Source: Gnetum montanum
Lineage: Eukaryota; Streptophyta; Gnetopsida; Gnetales; Gnetaceae
NCBI GenBank assembly: GCA_015680685.1
Contig: MNCI01035320.1
Coordinates: forward strand, 39,580 to 103,579
Direction of reading: 5' to 3'
Length of the DNA stretch: 64,000 nt
The position numbers were made by a program, and so were the translations under genes. Of the stretch, positions 23,155-34,263 are shown piece by piece (position 1 is the stretch's first letter; each line of letters starts with the position of its first letter). The notes under the pieces are model-generated. The model saw only the letters and a list, made by a program, of their open reading frames with translations, ran no database searches and had not been told where the DNA came from.

Positions 23155-25700
23155 GTGCAAATAATTAGGCTAAAAAAAATTTCACTTTGGGAAACAATTA
23201 AGGATTTTACGTAAAGATTCTATTGAGACCAACCTCACCCATGCTAGGCATAGGACCTTGATCAATAGTTATAACATAACCGTTGCACTTTAAATTAGTT
23301 GCAAGGTTAGATATAGAGTTGTAGAGGTAATGTTCCCTAGAATTACAACTTGATGTGTAAACCTCTATTGAGATGCTTGTGAGTTCATATAGTATTTGAA
23401 TTTACACGATGGCTTTTTCATGCTTATCCTTATTACCAGTAACAAGTGCCATCGATTTTCTATATCAAAATTTGTTATTCTATGCATTTCACATGGTACA
23501 AAAGCCAAAGTATAAGATAATATAAATGATTACATATAGCTAGTCAAACCATGTACTTCACAAAAAAAAAGTATTTGGACATAAACCATAAAACTTAATG
23601 GTTATTTTTCAGCTCATTTTCTTATTTCATCTTTATATTATTTAGATCATTAATGATGCTTTGCTTTTTATTTCGATGCGCTCAAACTAACATTTCTTAA
23701 AAATCTACGATACATCACCCCGAAAAAGTAACGTATTCATGTGAGAGTTAAAAAGAAATGCCTAAAAAGAAAGTCAAATTTTAACGGTGCAGTTTTTTTT
23801 GGATATCAAAGCCTTATGCATTGAATAAGTACATCAATGAATTTTCTAAAACTTAGCTGTAGATTAAGTTTCCAGTATGTAATCGTTATTCAAATGTAAA
23901 ATATAGGTGGTGGCAAGTTTTCCCACATAGCATTTGGCATCGCAAAGGTAGTTGGCGGTTGACAACAGTTAATAGAAATAGACGGTTAACGGTTAATGTT
24001 GGTTTCTCCCGCAGGGCCGCTATGAATAGGAGAGGGCAAGCAAGCAAGCAGGCTAGCAAGAAACATCAATCTCTGGAATTGGCAACAGGGTCTGGTTGCC
24101 AACCATTCTATTGAAACGCGTAGCAGCTGGCAACAGATGTCCATCAGTAGTCGCTGTTTTATTTTGTTCTTCTGTTTTTCTCTAGCCACATGCAACCCAT
24201 CTTTTAGCCTCTTGTTGCTGTAAGTGGCGCACGTCTGACAGCAATGCACCTGCAGACGGTGGCCTTCTCTTTGGACGCTGGCGTAACAGCACACTCCTGT
24301 AGCGAGTAAGAAGGATGGTCACGAATAACGTGACAGACGCACCGACGGCTGCAACCACACTGCATCTCAACGACATATAACAATATCAAATTTTTTTGGC
24401 ATTTTCCATTATAGATATTTAACATTTTCCAATATTTCCAAACATGTTTCTGGTACATTGCGCCGTTATATCACTTTATGCAGTAATTTTAAATTTTTCT
24501 TTAAATGCTTAAACTTTCATTGTTCTATAATTCAAAGCAGTAGCATGTTTTTTTTTTTTTTTTGCTTTCAAATCCTCAAATCCCTAGATACCAATATATT
24601 GCATTCTTCAACTTGTAAGTAGTTTGTAATCGGGAAAATCCCTATGGTCCACGTTGCATTGTTTTGTTTCGTTGTGTTGCCCTGTTGAGTATAGTTTTGT
24701 TGTCTGCATTTATAGCACAGTAGCAAGTATAAGTTCCTATCCATGGTAACACTGCCAAAGATATTTTATCCTTAGTGACAACATCATTGCCATTGGCTGG
24801 TAACTACATCTACCGTCAACGATGTGCCATGTGCCATTTTCTGATGTACTTAAAATTGTTTATGTATCTAAATTCCAAATAGTTATTACTTTAGAGTGGC
24901 GTTGTGTGTGACAAAATCAACATCTCTATCGCACCGAAGGAATGAGTTTTGACTTGTTAGTCACGACAATCTTTTAAAATTTTTAGTCAACCTAGAGTTA
25001 GAGAAGCAATTTAAGACAAACTTTCACCATTATGATTTCTCTGTAAAATGCACAGGGGATCACATATTATTTAAGCTCTGAGAAATTGAATTTTTATAGT
25101 AGAATCTTGAAGTTTGATGTTATAGACAAATAGTTATCTTCATTATTATTATTATTATTGTCAAATAGCCTTTTCTAGATGAGACTATTGCCCTAGCCGA
25201 TAGTAAAACGAGTTCTCACACACATTCATAATTAAATATTTAAGGATTTTAATGTATGAATTATATTATATTAAAAAAATTTATAAATTTTTCTATTTAT
25301 CTCAGGCCAAAAAAACTATTGAAATCGGTCGTTAACAATAAAGAGCCTCCTTGTGTCTTCCATTTCTATCCTATTTGGTACATCATTTGCTTTTGGTGGA
25401 CAAATGGGCCAACATGATAATTGGAATATAACTTATAATTTGCCCAACCATATCCCGTCCATTTATTTTGTACAAATTAAAGGATCATCATAATATGAAA
25501 GCTAAGATCTTAGAATAATATGAATCATAATTTGATCAGAGACGAAAAAACGCAGTGAGCGAGCGACTACGAAGCAGACAAGCGGAGGCGTTCTGCAAGA
25601 AAGGGAGGCGGGACCGCGGGACAGACCACTTGCAACACTAAACTTAATGATAGTTCATAAATGGTGTTTCGTTTTTTGACAAAACAAAGAGAGATCCAGA
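23155..25700. other. Intergenic region upstream of nothing recognised
   Basis: The region is mostly AT-rich. Two more GC-rich patches stand out: 23,990-24,380 (with gcaagcaagcaagcaggc at 24,040) and 25,545-25,630. The open frames in the first patch overlap on both strands and have no recognisable motif. The patches could be promoter or first-exon remnants, but no splice-consistent model was found. Confidence 0.35.
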
Positions 25701-25724
25701 ATGTGAAGAAAATCTGTGTTACTT

Positions 25725-26674
25725 CTACATCTCTGATTGCCTGCGTCTTATGGCGTGCTCAAGATCATCCCTAGCTTGGGGAACCAAACCCTGGAACCAC
25801 AACAAACAGTACAAACATACAATAGATGAAGCAACCCTGGACATACTTAAAGCTATATGTACAAGATCATTGAATCTATATCTCACCCGTGCACAACCTC
25901 TGAAATCTGCCTTGGCCTCACTTCTTAGTTTGCAGATCATTTCATCTTTTGGCATAGCCCTGAGCTGCACCACAAAACTGTTTGTTTTAGTGATTATTTT
26001 CCAGTGAAGCCAATGCCATTGGAACTTTGCCCCAGTGAACAAAGATGGCATCAAAATAGCTTATAACTACTAAAGCATTGACGGTTATCAAACTTGGGGC
26101 AGCTTATAATAGAGATGCATAGCGTAATGCTTAAAAAGAAGTCATTTTTGCAGTCAAACCTGAGCTATGTAACTGAGATCATAATCAGTTAAGCGATAGT
26201 TCAGCTTCATAGTGGAAGGATCTGGATTTTCACCCGTCCAGTCATTCATGACAATGATAGCTTTGTCTGCCATCCTAGCAGCAGCTTCTTCACACCAGTG
26301 GTACCCTGCCACAAATTCATCTTTCCGTGCGGAAAGCATAAAACTCCATTTGAATTACAATTACTTACCAAAGAATATATATTTTCTGAAAGCATAAAAC
26401 TCCATTTGAATTACAATTACTTACCAAAGAATATATATTTTCTGTCGGAGCATGAACTCCTGTTATCCCTGCAATCACACAAGTAGATAATAATGTCTTT
26501 CATACCAGAAACAACGTAATCTCAGAAAATGCACCTGGAATTGAAATCCAGACATACCTAACCTTTACTTCAAACCCTCGAGTTTTTGTATGAGGATATA
26601 CTCCGCAGCGGAAACCGTTCGTTCATTCTTGTCAGGACAAAAGCTGCATCTCTTATCTCTCTATCTTCCGCCAT
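25725..26674 (-). CDS. Spliced host gene of unknown function (3' exons well supported)
   Basis: Three exons on the minus strand join in phase. Exon 26,160-26,305 has acceptor gtggcag and donor CTCAG/gtttga, with 2 nt plus 48 codons (YHWCEEAAARMADK...LSYIAQ). Exon 25,887-25,964 has acceptor gtgcag and donor CACGG/gtgaga, with 26 codons (LRAMPKDEMICKL...GCAR). Exon 25,725-25,790 has acceptor gttccag, with 21 codons and a stop (GLVPQARDDLEHAIRRRQSEM). The introns are 195 and 96 nt. Upstream, 26,425-26,468 is another possible exon (acceptor gattgcag, donor gtaagt). An ATG at 26,674 opens MAEDREIRDAAFVLTRMNER, but its join to the next exon is unresolved. The product is small, soluble and charged; I do not recognise the family. 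It could also be a gene fragment. A 56-bp tandem duplication covers the end of the upstream exon. Confidence 0.55.
26333..26444. repeat. Exact 56-bp tandem duplication over an exon-intron border
   Basis: The units 26,333-26,388 and 26,389-26,444 look identical. Each contains 17 nt of exon end plus the donor gtaagt (minus strand) and the start of the intron. The copy junction creates a tttcag acceptor, so a 17-nt micro-exon is possible. The perfect identity implies a recent event or an assembly error. Confidence 0.85.
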
Positions 26675-26799
26675 GCTTTAATTTAGCAGGATCTTGCAAA
26701 TTGAAGTATCTAACCAATTCAAAGGTGACAGGGTAGGATTTAAGCAGTAAGGACCTTAATTCGAAGAAAAAATCTTCCTCCTCATTAATCAATATTGTA

Positions 26800-28200
26800 G
26801 CAGGGAATTGCAGTGCAGGAAGAAGAAAGCATCAGCACGGGGAAAGCAGCAAAGTGGGTGCAGGAAATTGTAGTGCAAGAAGTAGAAAGCAGCAGCAAGT
26901 GGTGTCGGGGAATTGCTGCAGCAACAGCTTATTTAGTGTTAGTAGAAGAGAGAGAGCGGACCAAGAGAAGATCAAAGCAGCAGCGTTGGGAAGTGACCAT
27001 AGGCAGAACCAACTCCCTGGAAAATCAGAGTAGCAGCAGCACCACTTCAGGTAGATTGAAGAGAAGACGAAAATCAGAGTAACAGCAGCACCACTTTAGG
27101 TAGATTGAGGTAGATTGAAGAGAAGACGGAAGACGGGAAGAGAGAAGACAACGTCGTGACCTCAGGCAAACCCACTGCAAGACAAGGGTTAAGCGCAGTA
27201 GCACCACTTCAGGTAGATTGAAGAGAAGATGGGAAGAGAGAAGACAACGTCTTGACCTCAGGCAAACCCAACTCACTGGAAGACAAGGGTTAAGGGTAGC
27301 AGCACCGACGAAACCAAAGAAAGAAAGAAAATGATCAAGATGAACAGAGCCAGAGATGGAATGAAGCCTCGCTCAAAATCCTTTCACACGGATAGACAGA
27401 ATGGGAACGAAGCTTCGATGGCTGCTGAGTAATTTATAACTCTCACGATGGTATATAACTCGCACATTTTCTTGTTGTCGACAAAGAAAGCAAGGAATTT
27501 TCCCTTTGTTCTCGTCTTTTGTCGTGTTAGCTGGGATAGAATTTTGGTCGGTGATTCGAAAGCGACAGCAAAATCTCGTCTTCTTTGGGATTTCTTGTTT
27601 GCCATCCGTGTGGTGTCATGTTTTAAATCCGGGGAAAAGCTGGCGGATGGAATTTTAGTCGGGGATTCGAAAGCCAAAGCAAAAGCAAATTGTTGTTTTG
27701 CGCGGAAAAGCTGGCCGGATGGAATTATAGTCAAGGATTCGAACACGTACGAAAGCGATGGAATTTCAATTCGTGGAGAATCCCGGAAAAGGCTGGCTGG
27801 ATGGAAAGCAGCAGCACGAGGTGTCGGGGAATGGCTCCAGCAACAGCAACAGCTTCAGCTTATTTAGTGTTAGTGGGAACACAGAGAAAGCAGACCCAGA
27901 GAAGATGAAAGCAGCAGCAGCGATAGGACGTGCATTGATATACGCTGGCATACCTTGCGCAAGCGATGGCATATGCTTGCGCTTTTGATGCGACAGCAAT
28001 GGCAATGGCAATGGCATGTTTTTCGTTTGATCGCGCTGGTATTTTGGCATTTGCTTTCTTGTCAGAGGAAGGCAAGACCAGGGCCACGGACCCCGTTTAA
28101 TGCGTCCATCGTGTCTATCATTGTCATTGCCGTTAATTGCTTTGGCTATGTCCTAATAAACATTTCGCGCACGTAAATCTCCTTCACTGTGGAACGAACC
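26800..28200. other. GC-rich island with several direct repeats
   Basis: It contains three repeat sets. (1) ggtagattgaagagaagac recurs at about 27,050, 27,108 and 27,211, and agaagacaacgtc with gacctcaggcaaaccca recurs 27,140-27,270. (2) gattcgaaagc-type units (tcggtgattcgaaagc, tcggggattcgaaagc, tcaaggattcgaacac) lie near 27,548, 27,659 and 27,731. (3) A block with ggtgtcggggaat and agcttatttagtgttagt occurs at 26,890-26,990 and again at 27,815-27,920. It lies 5' of the gene at 25.7-26.7 kb, so it may be its promoter region or a duplicated upstream region. No protein was recognised; frames overlap on both strands. Confidence 0.45.
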
Positions 28201-28689
28201 AGGGACAAAGATCCTTCTCTTAGTATATTTTCTCATTCACTGTTCCTGATTATCGTGGGGGATTTATCTATCCTGCTGGTAAGTCCGTCCTCTACCCAGG
28301 CTTCCTCATATTGGATAGAATTTGAGGTACATCCCTTATCATGTTAGCACAAAACTTTTGTTCCAAATCTGTTGATTTTATTTTGAACGTTTCAACTTTT
28401 TGTTATGATACCGGGCTTATTTGAGTAATAATGATAGGCGTCCTAGTCTCACAAGATTGCGATTATCCTAATGCCATCTACCCGCTGCTCCTCCTAGTCG
28501 ACATTTTTGCGGGTTTTGTTTGTTTTGATCTTAAATTCTCTTTGTTTACAAGTTCAAATAAAAAAGGTATATCAATATAGTTACTATGTTTGATTAAAAA
28601 CATTAAATATTTTTTATGCTTAATTTTATTACTTTACATCTCAAGAAGCTATTTTCTCTGAATGAAAAGATTAATGATAAAATTTTCCC
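28201..28689. other. AT-rich stretch, nothing seen
   Basis: No open frame or repeat of note was identified between the GC-rich island and the LINE fragment. Confidence 0.4.
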
Positions 28690-28905
28690 TTATATTATCT
28701 TAGAATGGATTTTACTAGTTTTGTTTGGAGAGTAAAAATTTATCTATGTGGTGACTTTAATGCTAGAATTAGGTCTAATCAAATCCCTATTTTTACCAAA
28801 GACACTACTTGTAAGAGTTGTCATGCTACTAAAAGACTTTGCCTGAAACTAGTTTCCCCCTCGCTCCCCTACCTTCTAACCCCCAGAGTATACAATGACA
28901 ACTCT
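28690..28905 (+). pseudogene. LINE endonuclease (APE-type) fragment
   Basis: The plus-strand translation includes IYLCGDFNARIRSNQIP, which matches the GDFNAR motif of the exonuclease-endonuclease-phosphatase fold in L1 ORF2, where the Asp and Asn are catalytic. About 65 codons remain. The rest of the LINE is not visible, so this is an isolated scrap. Confidence 0.5.
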
Positions 28906-29546
28906 TAAATGCTCCAAGATATATAGTCTACATAGAACTTTATAACTCAACATTGCCCAAAATTGAACCCATGATTTAGAGTATCCAAATCAAGAGCCTT
29001 ACTACTAGACTAACGCATCATTGTTTGTATGGAATTATTATGCGTATGTATGTATTGTTTAGAAGGGACCAACGCTTGAAGTGATGGCAAAGTGTTTGTT
29101 TCTAAATTTGTAACACTTGGGTTCAAGCTTCAACATAGCCACTCGAAAGAAGTTTAGCTTTCACTAATCCATTGCCTTTCCAAGACCTCACCCTGGTAGG
29201 CTGAGCATTTAATCTATAGGTAATGATCCTATTATGTATGTATTAGCTAGATTTTATCACAGAAAATAAATATTTTTTTTATAACTTGGGCTAAAAGACT
29301 AACTTTTTCACTAGAATTATTATGAAAGAACACACCAATTTTGATTTTTTTCAACATGAAAATCAATTCTAAGATTTCATTAATTCGAAAAAATTAATTC
29401 TTTTATCTAAATAATATATATAAATGATAAATATATAGCTAAAGTAGTAGTTAATACTATCCTCAGTTTTTAAAATGTGAAAAATGTGGTAGAATTGGAT
29501 CTATTAAGATAAATAATGAAAAAATTTATGTTTAGGACTATGAATA
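28906..29546. other. AT-rich stretch, nothing seen
   Basis: No coding or structural feature was recognised between the LINE fragment and the split 5' LTR of element F. Confidence 0.4.
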
Positions 29547-29860
29547 TGATATTGTAGCTCAACATATGTTGTCGTGGATATGATGTAGTGGGCCATGGTC
29601 ATGCGTATAAATGTGAGTCTACCATCACGTTGAAAATAAGTTTTTACCCAACACTTAGTAAAATTCTTGTAGTTTGTTTTCTTGAAGTTAGAGTTAGTTG
29701 TGAATGCTCGCAGTGTCGTGAATTACAATTGTACATCATCTTTATTTGAGTGGATTATTCGTAAATACAATTTATGAATGACATAAAGATCAAGATTTTA
29801 CTTCATATTGTAGCATTTTTATATAGAATAGATTTACTTTTCCATGTTGTTTACTTTTAT
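29547..29860 (+). repeat. Left half of the 5' LTR of element F
   Basis: It starts TGATATTG and has a TATA box (CGTATAAATG) at 29,604-29,613. Upstream of the box are words such as aacatatgtt. It is cut at 29,860 by the insertion of element E and continues at 37,070. Confidence 0.6.
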
Positions 29861-30700
29861 TGATGAGTGGCGAGTTACCCCTACACTTAACCATACAAAT
29901 ACGAGTGTTTCACACACAATCCAGTCGAACTCCACAGACAAACTAGTTGTGGTATCTAGATAGTTATTCTTATGTTGCAGTTTGCTATCTTCCCTTCTGG
30001 ACTAGTGTTAACTTTGTCACGTATGATTTAGTCCAGAGTGAGGTGTATGATATGTTCCTATATTACTGCTATTCCTGGAGACAATGGAAAATAATATTAG
30101 CTAAGCTAAAAGAGAGAGAGGGTGAGAGAATCTAGGCTAGCCTAAGTGTGATGAACATCCGTTCCTCAATCATCCGTACACATCTTGGACTTCATGCACG
30201 ACTACTACTAGGATTACCAAGTGCATGTCCTAAGTACGCTACTAGGTTACCAAGTACTCACACTTAAATGCTCATAATCAAGTCGTACTCATTCTGTGTT
30301 TAACAGGAGTTTAGGGTAAAGAAATATTAACTACAAAAGCAATAACAATTAATTAATTAAACTAAGTGAATGCTGCAATGATGAAGTAATCTCGATCTTT
30401 ATTTCTGGTCATGTGCGCATCCAAGTACATCACATTCGAATAAGGATGTCGTACAATTACAATCACCACACTGTGGGCATGCACTGGGAGGAAAGGATTG
30501 AGAGGAACTTAAACATAAAAAACTTACAATAAAATCTAAGAACTAATTCCCAAAACCAAGTGTTCTGCCTTTTATTTATAGGCTCACATTGGAACCACGA
30601 TATCATGGTCTGATAACTAGGCCTGACAAACCATGTATCTTGTATTAGAGCTCTAATAACTGGGCTTCAATAACTGGGCCTAACAGACCATGACTCATCA
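29861..30700 (-). repeat. 3' LTR of element E
   Basis: 840 bp, TGATGAGTGG at the left and ATCATCA at the right. It aligns with 36,436-37,069 and, in inverted orientation, with 62,494-63,488. The TATA box (CTATAAATAAA, minus strand) is at 30,571-30,581. A short palindromic cassette (ccacgatatcatgg) lies just upstream of the box. Confidence 0.85.
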
Positions 30701-30710
30701 TACCTCCACG
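30701..30710 (-). other. Polypurine tract of element E
   Basis: On the minus strand it reads CGTGGAGGTA directly before the LTR, matching the position and sequence in element A. Confidence 0.5.
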
Positions 30711-31239
30711 ACTGAATAAAAACTCGTCCTCAGTCAAAGAAAGTGAGGAACAAGTTCAATTGATTACACAGTGGATAGGTATGGGATTATTGACTAACTA
30801 GGAATTTATTCATGCTACAGTGGAGGATTAAACAAAATTTGGACACAGACACAAAAGACAAAACTTGTGGAACTCATGCAGTTCTCGGTAGTGATGGCTC
30901 TACCATGGGTTTCTTTCCTTTGTTTTGCGCTCCATGCTTCTGAGATTGATGCTATTGAAGAAGTGCCTAAAGTTTCTCCTCTTCTATCTGAAACACCCTA
31001 AAATTTCAAGGCATCCTTGCGATTCAGGCAGCACTATGGTAGTTTTTCAAGAGATGGATGCTATGATGTTCAGATTGTCCTATCCGACAAGTTTTCTACT
31101 CTCGGTGTTGACAAGCTCAATGGACCCTCCAGCCTGCCCACCTGAGTAGTTCATCCAGTCGACAATCTACTTAGAAGAGATGCGTGAAGTTGTCAGTAGT
31201 GCTTAGAATGCACAAAATAGTTCAGCAAGTTTTCTAAGT

Positions 31240-32349
31240 TAAGAAGTTTGCTACGCTACACTATGCTATGTAGCATAGCAGGCTTCAGAAAATGATCGTA
31301 GAACAAAGTGCTACACCATGCTACACTACGCAGTGTAGCATAGCGTAGCAAAAGCCAAAGTTAGTTCTCTCACTTGACTCCAAGTCCTTCACCAATGACT
31401 CCTTCCATTAGAAAGCGGAAAGTTTAGCGAAGAGTAGGCCATGTTGGCTACTACGCTATGCTATGCTACATAGCGTAGCACAGCGTAGCAACTCTGCAGG
31501 AGCAAAAATAGGCATCTTAAAGTGCAGGATCAACAAGTTTACAAGCTTCACATTGAAAAGAACAAAGGTTGCAGGTTTTCAGCATTTCTATGATTAAGGC
31601 CAATTGCTACACTATGCTACGCTACGTAGCGTAGGATAGGGTAGAAAATNACCACATGTCCTAGGCCCATGTTGACATTTCTATGCTGCATGGACATGTA
31701 GGACTGATTGATGAGTCTGCCATGCTGTAATTGCACTATTAGAACTTGGAGATATGTGCCAATGGTTCAAAAAAGTGTGGTGCATTGATGTAGCATAACT
31801 ACCTACCACGCTGTACGCAGCATGTGGCATAGCGTAGAAGCTTGTTATGCAAGGAGATGCATCAATGTAGCATAACTGTTTGCTACGCTGTGCTATGCCC
31901 TGGGGCATAGCATGTCGGTATAGCATAGCATCTTGCTACGTTGTGCTATGTTATGCAGTGTAGCATAGCGTAGCCATCAATTTGAGGTAGAAACTTATGT
32001 CAGGGCCTATTGCACGTGTTGGAAACCTTTGAAGTGCTCTAAATGATTTTGCATATTTTCTACCCTATCCTACGCTACGTAGCGTAGCATAGTGTAGCAA
32101 TTGGCCTTAATCGTAGAAATGCTGAAAACCTGCAACCTTTGTTCTTTTCCATGCGAAGCTTGTAAACTTGTTGATCCTGCACTTTAAGATGCCTATTTTT
32201 TCTCCTGTAGAGTTGCTACGCTATGTAGCATAGCATAGCGTAGTAGCCAACATGGCCTACTCTTCGCTAAACTTTCCGCTTTCTAATGGAAGGAGTCATT
32301 GGTGAAGGACTTGGAGTCAAGTGAGAGAACTAACTTTGGCTTTTGCTAC
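31240..32349. repeat. Array of TAGCATAGCGTAGC-type palindromic words in E
   Basis: At least eight clusters of short inverted words built from tacgcta, tatgcta, tagcata and tagcgta occur, near 31,253, 31,308, 31,452, 31,607, 31,800, 31,880, 32,065 and 32,215. Examples are gctacgctacgtagcgtag and gctatgctacatagcgtagc. Each cluster can fold into a hairpin. Part of the array is duplicated in inverted orientation (31,345-31,649 against 32,055-32,349). Confidence 0.75.
31345..32349. repeat. Large inverted duplication bounded by single Ns
   Basis: The segment 31,345-31,649 is a near-perfect reverse complement of 32,055-32,349. The left arm ends exactly at the N at 31,650 and the right arm ends exactly at the N at 32,350. 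If 31,651-32,349 were flipped, it would begin with a direct copy of the left arm, the same pattern as at the other single-N joins. A misoriented contig is the simplest reading. Confidence 0.75.
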
Positions 32350-32350
32350 N

Positions 32351-34263
32351 CATTTTATGTTATAAGCATTTCTTTCACATTAAACGTTTGCAAAAGGTTA
32401 TATTAACACCAACTAAGTCTCTACCTGATTGACCAGACCGTTTAGGGCACCCCGTTTCCATTTTTCTCTAGCATGGCCCTTACACGGATCTAGGGTTAAG
32501 ACTGTCACGACCGACAACCTATCAGTGTTTTCCAGCCGTCAATGTTTTCGATCGCTACACTATCCATAGAGTATGAGTCTTCTATGCTGATGTTCCAATG
32601 TTTGATGGAGTCAACAATTTCCATGGACATGGTAGCTGTGGGAACACTTGATTGGCCTTGACATGTCATGTCGTAAATAGTCATCATTCCTCTTCATAGG
32701 CTTGGGTGCTGACCTCTCCACCTTTTTCTTGGATAGATTATGTAGTAACAGGAGTTCCATGATGGATGCTGAGTGATTGTGCCTCCTGCTTTGCATGTTC
32801 TACATAAATTCCTTGGCCTCTGCCTCCCCATGGTCATTCGGTTGCACCTTGAGAAGGTCCTCCTTGTTGTCTTCTTTTAGGGGCCATCTATAATCACACA
32901 AAGATCAATTATTAGTAAGGTTATTGAAAAACATTCAATGATTTCATACCTTACTTATTGCCTTTACTAAATGTTGAATTCTTTACTTAGTATGATTTTA
33001 GAGTTATAAATTTTTTCAAGGAATGTGGCCTAAAAGTTTAATGTTGGACCTGGTTTGTTTAGGTGACACATAAAAGGACTTGGTTTTGAGGGACGTTTGA
33101 TAAAATGATGGCAAAGGAAAGAATAGATTTGGCAATGAAGTAGTCAAAGGGTATAAAATGATGTGGTGGTATGCAACAAGTACAAATTGCAAAAGTTACA
33201 CAAGTGGGTCCTCCCCAAAGTAGGTTCCAACCTATAATTCCCTTGCGTAACCACACCTTAAAATATCTGTAGGCACTAGAAGGGTTAAATGTAATCCATA
33301 CCAGTTTCACAAAACACACACATGTAGATACCACCAGAATGAGGTAAGAATTCTACGCTATACAAGACACGAGCTACAATTACATGAACAGTGAGATGAG
33401 ATGGACTATAGCAAGGATTGTAGAGATTTGGACATGAGGTAATTGGCCCAGGGCACAATGGATCCTACATGTAAAGCATGATTAATGTGTCATTAACCCA
33501 TCATTCCAAGATCAGGACCAAGTCTAGTCCTCTGATCAATGACACCACATTGTTTCATCCCATAATGATAAACTATGAGAGTATCTGAACAACAAGGTGT
33601 ACGATCACTTGGCATTTTGTTCAAGGGAGGAGTGATTTTTGCTTTGTGGCACTTCTTTTGTTTTTTTTCCTTTATTTCTTTTTCGATTGCTAAATCCAGA
33701 GAAGTCGCCAACCTTCAGGCATGGGTGGATGTCTTTCTAGTGGGACCCCCATGAACATCATTGTATTTGTGAGTACCTTTTGATTGCTCTTACTTCCATT
33801 TTGTATTAGATCTACAAGGATCTTAGTACAATCACATTGCGTAATAACTCTCACAGACGTCAGCAAAGAGAATCTGCAAGTCCCCTTGATGTCACACCCT
33901 AATCATTCCCTCTTGGTCCATCCTTATTCATTCTAAGTACAATGAGCACAAAATTAATTTTAAGTTTTAAGAATGTCAAGAATATCACCGTGCCCTTGAA
34001 TAGAACCTCTTATTTGTAGAATGGATGAGTGGGTGTAATGGGCTCACTATCCAAATAATTGATCGTTTGAGAGTCAATAACATAGAAGACACCTCAAACA
34101 ATGAGCCACATGAGTGTTTTATTCATAGATGAGATTACTTGTAAAATGATAAAAAGATAAAAAGACAAAAAGACAAAAAGATAAAATAAGAAATTAAAAG
34201 ATGAAAAACTGGAAATCAAAAATTGTGAAATTAAAGAAAATGAAAAATATTTATTAATCCTAC
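32351..34263 (-). other. Internal non-coding spacer and third-ORF remnant of E
   Basis: The stretch 32,880-32,905 (ggggccatctataatcacac) matches the start region of the third ORF in A (8,863-8,885). The stretch 33,195-33,240 shares gtgggtcctccccaaagtagg with A at 9,720. The stretch 33,880-33,900 shares ccccttgatgtcacaccct with A at 10,490. Beyond the first part of the third ORF nothing of that frame can be followed. Confidence 0.55.

Noticed and set aside
23986-24458. Cys-rich overlapping frames on the minus strand
   Set aside because: Three frames are open at once in a GC-rich patch. None shows a domain or a splice-consistent extension.
27025-27276. Leu/Arg repeat protein on the minus strand (LRSRRCLLSS repeated)
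   Set aside because: It is the translation of a DNA-level direct repeat; the frame has no recognisable family.
27448-27867. 139-codon plus-strand frame with repeated VGDSKA motifs
   Set aside because: The longest frame in the GC-rich island, but its repeats mirror DNA repeats and frames are open on both strands. Not supported as a gene.
31240-32349. CRISPR-like regularly spaced palindromes
   Set aside because: Units are degenerate, spacers share similarity, there are no cas genes, and the context is a plant retroelement.
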